This document shows, one piece after another, positions 60,060-64,000 of a DNA stretch of 64,000 nt. Under the pieces are notes generated by a model that made no database searches, had not been told where the DNA came from, and saw nothing but the letters and a program-made list of their open reading frames with translations. The DNA is from DATBLE01 sp046732255 (GTDB taxonomy: Bacteria > Actinomycetota > Thermoleophilia > Gaiellales > Gaiellaceae). Where the stretch lies: the NCBI GenBank assembly GCA_046732255.1, contig JBKPMR010000003.1, positions 1 through 64,000 of the forward strand, given 5' to 3'. The translations under genes and the position numbers were made by a program. Each line of letters begins with the position of its first letter. Position 1 is the first letter of the stretch.

Positions 60060-61277
60060 CTACAACGCCAGTCCGGGCTCCTCCAGGAACTCCTTGACCG
60101 TCCGGAGGAAGTCGGCCGCGGTCGCGCCGTCGATCGAGCGGTGGTCGCAGGTCAGTGTCATGGTCATCGCCGGCCGGGCGACGACCGCGCCGTCCTCGGC
60201 GACCGCCCGCTCCTCGATCGCGCCGACGGCGAGAATCGCCGCCTGCGGCGGGTTGAGGACGGCGACGAACTGCTCGACGCCGTACATGCCGAGGTTGGAG
60301 ATCGTGAAAGTGCCCCCCTCGAGGTCGGCGGCCTGGAGCTTCCCTTGGCGGGCGCGGCCGACCAGGTCGGCGCGGGCGGCGGCGATCTGCGCGACCGTCA
60401 GCGCCTCGCAGCCGGGGATCACCGGAACCAGCAGCCCGCGCTCGGTGGCGACGGCGATGCCCACGTTCGCGGACGGGTGCAGCTCGATCGCGTCGCCGGC
60501 GTAGAGCGCATTCACCTCCCGGTGGCGCATGAGCGCGACCGCGCAGACCTTCGTGAGCACGTCCGTGACCGTCGGGCGCTCGTCGGGATGGCGCTCGACG
60601 AGGCGGGCACGGAGCTCCTGCGCCCGGGTCATGTCGGCCGACATCACGATCTGGAAGGCGGGCGCCGCCCAGGCCTCGGTCATCCGCCTCGCGACCGTCC
60701 GTCGCAGTGAGGTCAGCTCGACTCGCTCGACTGTGCCGGGCGTACGTGCCGTCGCGGGAGCAGCGGCCGGGCCGGCGACCGCCGCCCGCTCGACGTCCTC
60801 GGCGACGATCCGTCCCTCCGGCCCAGTGCCCGAAAGGGCGGCGAGATCGATGCCCCGCTCGCGGGCGATCCTGCGGGCAAGGGGACTTGCCTTCACCCGC
60901 CCTTCGGGCGACTGCAGGCTAGCTGTCGGCGCAGGCTCCGGCCGTCCTCCGTTCTCCTGCGGCGCCGCCGGTTCGTGCTGCGACTCGAGCTCTGGACTAG
61001 TCATTTCCGGCGTTCCGGAAATGACGGGAATCTCCTCACCCGCCTCGCCGAGGAAGGCCAACGGCGTTCCCACCGGCTTCTCCTCGCCCTCGGGGACGAG
61101 GATCTTGAGCAGCACACCGCCGGCGTCGGCCTCGACCTCCTGCGTGACCTTGTCCGTGTCGAGCTCGTACAGCGGCTCGCCCTTCTGAACCTCGTCGCCC
61201 TCCGCCTTCAGCCAGCGCACGATCGTGCCGGACTCCATGCCCTGGCCGAGCCGCGGCAACGTGACCGGTTCAGCCAC
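60060..61277 (-). CDS. pdhC: 2-oxoacid dehydrogenase E2 (dihydrolipoyl acyltransferase)
   Basis: Transacylase core of a 2-oxoacid dehydrogenase complex. One lipoyl domain (lipoyl Lys43 in ELDTDKVTQEVEA), a linker, a peripheral-subunit-binding domain at 129-165 (KASPLARRIARERGIDL), and a catalytic domain ending with the HRSIDG motif (His379, Asp383). 405 residues. The GTG overlaps the E1beta end by 8 bases. Pyruvate, branched-chain or acetoin specificity cannot be told here; the symbol is provisional. A palindrome is read through in the linker. Confidence 0.9.
   Translation of the reverse strand: MAEPVTLPRLGQGMESGTIVRWLKAEGDEVQKGEPLYELDTDKVTQEVEADAGGVLLKILVPEGEEKPVGTPLAFLGEAGEEIPVISGTPEMTSPELESQHEPAAPQENGGRPEPAPTASLQSPEGRVKASPLARRIARERGIDLAALSGTGPEGRIVAEDVERAAVAGPAAAPATARTPGTVERVELTSLRRTVARRMTEAWAAPAFQIVMSADMTRAQELRARLVERHPDERPTVTDVLTKVCAVALMRHREVNALYAGDAIELHPSANVGIAVATERGLLVPVIPGCEALTVAQIAAARADLVGRARQGKLQAADLEGGTFTISNLGMYGVEQFVAVLNPPQAAILAVGAIEERAVAEDGAVVARPAMTMTLTCDHRSIDGATAADFLRTVKEFLEEPGLAL
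61000..61025. repeat. Palindrome in the E2 interdomain linker
   Basis: Perfect 11-base arms GTCATTTCCGG and CCGGAAATGAC with a 4-base loop. Read in frame as V-I-S-G-T-P-E-M-T within the flexible linker between lipoyl and E3-binding domains. Confidence 0.7.
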
Positions 61278-62262
61278 TGCGCTGCACCGTCCTGCGAATC
61301 GCCTCGAGGACGTCTTCGGCATGCGGGACGACGAAGTTCTCCATCACCGGCGCGAACGGGATCGGTGTGAACTTCGAGCCGACGCGCTCGATCGGCGCGT
61401 CCAGCCAATCGAACGCCTGGTGCTGGATCACGGCCGTGACCTCGGCGCCGAAACCGCCGCGGACGACCGCCTCGTGCGCGACGACGCACCGGTTGGTCTT
61501 CTTCACCGACGCAACCAGCGTCTCTTCGTCGAGCGGCTGGAGCGTGCGCGGGTCGACGACCTCGACCGAAACCCCCTCCTTCTCGGCCTCCTCGGCGGCC
61601 CCAAGCGCTTCGTGGACGAGCCGCCCCGTTGCGATCACGGTCACGTCCTCACCCTCCCGGTGCACGCGCGCCTGTCCGAGCGGAATCGGCTCGAGCTCCT
61701 CGGGGACCTCCTCCTTGATCGGGTAGAGCGTCCGGTGCTCGAAGAAGAGCACCGTGTTGTCGTCGTAGATCGACGACCAGAGCAGGCCGCGGACGTCGGA
61801 CGGCGTCGAGGCGAACACGACCTTCAGCCCCGGCACGTGCACGAACCACGCCTCGACCTGCTGCGCATGCTGTGCGCCCGGCGACCACCCCGCACCGCCC
61901 TGCGTTCTGATCGTCAGCGGAACCGTCACCTGCCCGCCCGACATGTACCGGTGCTTCGCGGCCTGGTTGACGATCTGCTCCATTGCCAGCGTCGTGAAGT
62001 CCTCGTACATGATCTCGACCACCGGGCGCATGCCCTGCATGGCCGCGCCGATGCCCGCGCCGACGATCGCCATCTCCGAGATCGGGGTGTTGCGGACGCG
62101 GTCCGGCCCGAACTCGACGAGCATCCCCTGGGTGACGCCCATCGAGCCGCCCATCTCGGCGATGTCCTCGCCCATGATGAACACGTCCTCGTCGGCGCGC
62201 ATGGCGCTGCTCAGGGCGTCCCGCACAGCCTCTCTGTAGGTGAGTTCAGGCAGCGTCAACAC
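61270..62262 (-). CDS. pdhB: 2-oxoacid dehydrogenase E1 component, beta subunit
   Basis: Partners E1alpha to decarboxylate a 2-oxoacid with thiamine diphosphate. Landmarks: TYREAVRDALSSAMRADEDVF, GEDIAEMGGSMGVT, NTPISEMAIVGAGIGAAM, EHRTLYPIKEEVPEE and VVDPRTLQPLDEETL. 330 residues, normal. 30 bases separate it from the hairpin after E1alpha; it overlaps E2. Confidence 0.93.
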   Translation of the reverse strand: MLTLPELTYREAVRDALSSAMRADEDVFIMGEDIAEMGGSMGVTQGMLVEFGPDRVRNTPISEMAIVGAGIGAAMQGMRPVVEIMYEDFTTLAMEQIVNQAAKHRYMSGGQVTVPLTIRTQGGAGWSPGAQHAQQVEAWFVHVPGLKVVFASTPSDVRGLLWSSIYDDNTVLFFEHRTLYPIKEEVPEELEPIPLGQARVHREGEDVTVIATGRLVHEALGAAEEAEKEGVSVEVVDPRTLQPLDEETLVASVKKTNRCVVAHEAVVRGGFGAEVTAVIQHQAFDWLDAPIERVGSKFTPIPFAPVMENFVVPHAEDVLEAIRRTVQRSG

Positions 62263-62292
62263 CCCGAGCGCAGCGATGGGGGGAAAGCCGCT

Positions 62293-62321
62293 CCGCGGAA
62301 AATGCGCAGCATTTTTCGCGG
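62293..62321 (-). terminator. Hairpin between E1alpha and E1beta genes
   Basis: 13-base arms (CCGCGGAAAATGC and GCATTTTTCGCGG) with a 3-base loop and one G-T pair, four bases past the E1alpha stop. No following T-run, so partial termination or mRNA 3'-end stabilisation is more likely than full stop. Confidence 0.5.
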
Positions 62322-62324
62322 GTA

Positions 62325-63299
62325 TCAGGCATAGACGTTCTTGAGGGCGTCTTCCGGCCTCGGGTCCGTCCCCGCCTTCGCGAACGCGACCGCGCCCTCG
62401 GCGACCTCGAGCGCCTCGGCGTCCATGGCCTCGAATTCCTCGTCCGGGATCTCGAGCTTCTCGCGCAGCTTCGTGATCGGGTCCTGGGTCTCGCGCAGCT
62501 CCTGCTGCTCGCCCTTGGGCCGGTAGACCTGCGCGTCGCCGACGAAGTGCCCGACGAGGCGGTACGTCTCGCAGACGAGGAAGACCGGGCCCTTGCCGCT
62601 GCGGGCGTAGTCGAGCGCCCGCCGGGCAGCCTTGTACACCGTCTCGACGTCCTGCCCGTCGACCTTCGCCGAGTGCATCCCGTAGGCGACGGCGCGCTTC
62701 TCGAGATCCGAGATCGGCAGCTGCTGGGCCGCGGGCGTCGACTCGGCCCAGTGGTTGTTCTCGAGGACGAAGACGGCGGGAACCTTCCAGAGCGAGGCGA
62801 GGTTGAGCGACTCGTGGAACGTCCCGATGTTGGTCGCTCCGTCGCCGAAGAAGGCAACGGATACTCGAGGCTCACCCCGCAGCTTGAACGCCAGCGCGGC
62901 CCCGACGATCGCCGGCAGGCCTCCGCCGACGACGGCGTTGGCGCCCAGGTTGCCGCGCTCGACGTCGTACAGGTGCATCGAGCCGCCGTACCCGTGCGAG
63001 CAGCCTTCGATCTTGCCGTAGAGCTCCGCCATCAGCTCGTTCGGATGCGTCCCGCGCGCGAGGGTGTGCGCGTGGGCGCGGTGGGTGGAGGCGAAGACGT
63101 CGCCGTCCTCCATCGCCTGGCAGACGCCGACGGCGACCGCCTCCTGCCCGATCGCGACATGGAGGAAGCCGGGCAGCTCACCTGCGCGGAAACGCTCCTC
63201 GACCTTCTCCTCGACGTGCCGGATCAGGAGCATCTCACGGAGGAAGTCGCGCAGGCGTTCCTCCGAGAGCGTGCCCCGCTTGCTCTCGACCTTTGCCAC
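62325..63299 (-). CDS. pdhA: 2-oxoacid dehydrogenase E1 component, alpha subunit
   Basis: TPP-binding subunit. TPP motif begins GDGATNIGTFHESLNLASL at 152 and ends with NN at 181-182. STHRAHAHTLARG and GYGGSMHL are typical of pyruvate/acetoin-type E1alpha. 324 residues. GTG at 63299 chosen from the domain start. First gene of the E1alpha-E1beta-E2 unit; the promoter would lie in the 12-base gap or within the divergent gene's 5' end. Confidence 0.92.
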   Translation of the reverse strand: MAKVESKRGTLSEERLRDFLREMLLIRHVEEKVEERFRAGELPGFLHVAIGQEAVAVGVCQAMEDGDVFASTHRAHAHTLARGTHPNELMAELYGKIEGCSHGYGGSMHLYDVERGNLGANAVVGGGLPAIVGAALAFKLRGEPRVSVAFFGDGATNIGTFHESLNLASLWKVPAVFVLENNHWAESTPAAQQLPISDLEKRAVAYGMHSAKVDGQDVETVYKAARRALDYARSGKGPVFLVCETYRLVGHFVGDAQVYRPKGEQQELRETQDPITKLREKLEIPDEEFEAMDAEALEVAEGAVAFAKAGTDPRPEDALKNVYA

Positions 63300-63311
63300 G
63301 GACCTGAGTCT

Positions 63312-63992
63312 ATGCTGACCGGCGTGACCGGGGTGACCCTCGGCCGCCAGTGGCGGCGCATCCAGACCAAGCTTCCGGAGGACTGGGTACACGCGCGTCT
63401 CGCGCTGACCGTCTCGAGCCCTCGGCAGGCCGAGCGCGCCTCCGCCCTGCTCGGCCCGCTGACGCCGGGCCGCGCCGGCGACGTCGTCCGGTTCGAGGTG
63501 TTACGCCGCGGCCACGCGCAGTCGCCGATCGCCGTCGACCGAGCCCTTTCCCGCCTCGACGCGGAGCGGATCCGCGGCACACTCGAGCTCGCCGGGGCAC
63601 AGACGGCAGTGCCCGCCGGCTACGAGCAGGCGGCGGCGCCGGCCGAGCCGATCCCCGTCGCGGAGGCGTGGGACGCGCTCGTCGCGGACCTCCCCGAGGA
63701 CTGGTCGGACGTGTACGCGGAGGTCACGCTGACCTCCAGCGACGACCTCGACCCGGCGGCTCTGGCGCTCGCGCCGATCAACCCGGCGCGGTACGGCTCG
63801 ACCCTCGCGTTTCGCTTCAGGTGTGCGCGCGCGTTCGGCTACGGGGCCGCCCAGGGCATGGTGCGCCGGTGCTTCGCCCGGCTCGACGAGGCCGGCATCG
63901 ACGGGACACTGAACGTCCTGCGCGTCCTCTCCGACACGAAGCCGGTGGCGACTCAGGGGCCCGTCTGGTACGTCGAGGGCAAAGCAGTCTAG
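63312..63992 (+). CDS. Hypothetical protein with two-fold internal repeat
   Basis: 226 residues of unknown function. Two halves look related: L-P-E-D-W occurs at about 21-25 and 126-130, each followed by a beta-rich stretch, a segment of the form L-x-P-[IL]-x-P-x-R, and a helix ending in L-D-x-x-[RG]-I-[RD]-G-T-L. No signal peptide or membrane segment. Divergent from pdhA with a 12-base gap; the exact start (ATG 63312 or a nearby GTG) is unsure. Confidence 0.75.
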   Translation: MLTGVTGVTLGRQWRRIQTKLPEDWVHARLALTVSSPRQAERASALLGPLTPGRAGDVVRFEVLRRGHAQSPIAVDRALSRLDAERIRGTLELAGAQTAVPAGYEQAAAPAEPIPVAEAWDALVADLPEDWSDVYAEVTLTSSDDLDPAALALAPINPARYGSTLAFRFRCARAFGYGAAQGMVRRCFARLDEAGIDGTLNVLRVLSDTKPVATQGPVWYVEGKAV

Positions 63993-64000
63993 CCAGGCCC

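Overview
The window is about 64 kb of GC-rich (roughly 70% by eye), gene-dense bacterial chromosome. Many genes start with GTG or TTG, and many neighbours overlap by ATGA or GTGA. The gene set (DtxR-type regulator, ECF sigma with a membrane partner, DnaE1-type polymerase, type II DAHP synthase, quinoprotein plus cupredoxin, large class III cyclase/ATPase/TPR proteins) suggests an actinobacterium, possibly a deep-branching Thermoleophilia/Gaiellales-like lineage. That placement is inference; no rRNA is present to test it. I saw no tRNA, rRNA, CRISPR array, transposase or prophage.

Layout. 1-8.4 kb is mostly a minus-strand housekeeping run (rpmB, asp23-like, fakA, a lone receiver domain, a DegV protein, recG, then rsmD and coaD). 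It is interrupted by a small accessory block: a frameshifted VOC gene, a TetR regulator and a diiron metallo-beta-lactamase-fold protein. 8.5-17.7 kb is one long minus-strand unit: priA-def-fmt-rsmB-rpe-ribD-orf75-ribE-ribBA-ribH, joining translation, replication restart and riboflavin synthesis. 17.7-19.3 kb holds a ZIP metal transporter and a divergent DtxR-type regulator around a shared palindrome. 19.4-27.5 kb carries metK, gpsA, der, cmk and the aromatic genes aroA, tyrA and a type II DAHP synthase. 27.6-36.9 kb holds an MMPL exporter, trpS with a Trp leader peptide and intrinsic terminator, a cation antiporter, a pseudouridine synthase, a secreted repeat protein, a thioredoxin/TPR protein, scpAB and lgt. 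37-43 kb holds an ECF sigma pair, a VOC protein, a glycosyltransferase, an acyltransferase, and a TetR/quinoprotein/cupredoxin unit. 43-63.3 kb holds dnaE, a broken PIN-domain gene, and a 2-oxoacid dehydrogenase locus.

Two things stand out. First, the 2-oxoacid dehydrogenase locus reads E1alpha-E1beta-E2, then VOC-GNAT-three tandem giant signalling proteins, then E3. Each giant (about 1160-1170 residues) has two zinc ribbons, a class III nucleotidyl cyclase domain, a P-loop ATPase and a TPR-like tail, and each overlaps the next by four bases. In all three a methionine sits where classical adenylate cyclases have a purine-contacting Asp. Second, short GC-rich palindromes of a few related families (cores such as GGTGCCTGGCACC, GGGTCTGACCC, GGGACTGTCC, CCGGCTTCGCCGG) recur between genes and also run in frame through proteins, at termini and linkers (TetR, RibH, AroA, ScpA, sigma factor, E2). 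One is a 57-bp element in the zinc-binding domain of PriA. They resemble in style the Rickettsia palindromic elements that insert into genes.

Other regulatory signals: a ribosome-mediated attenuator candidate ahead of trpS, a DtxR-type box between the ZIP and DtxR genes, a TetR-type operator ahead of the quinoprotein gene, and a hairpin enclosing the cmk ribosome-binding site.
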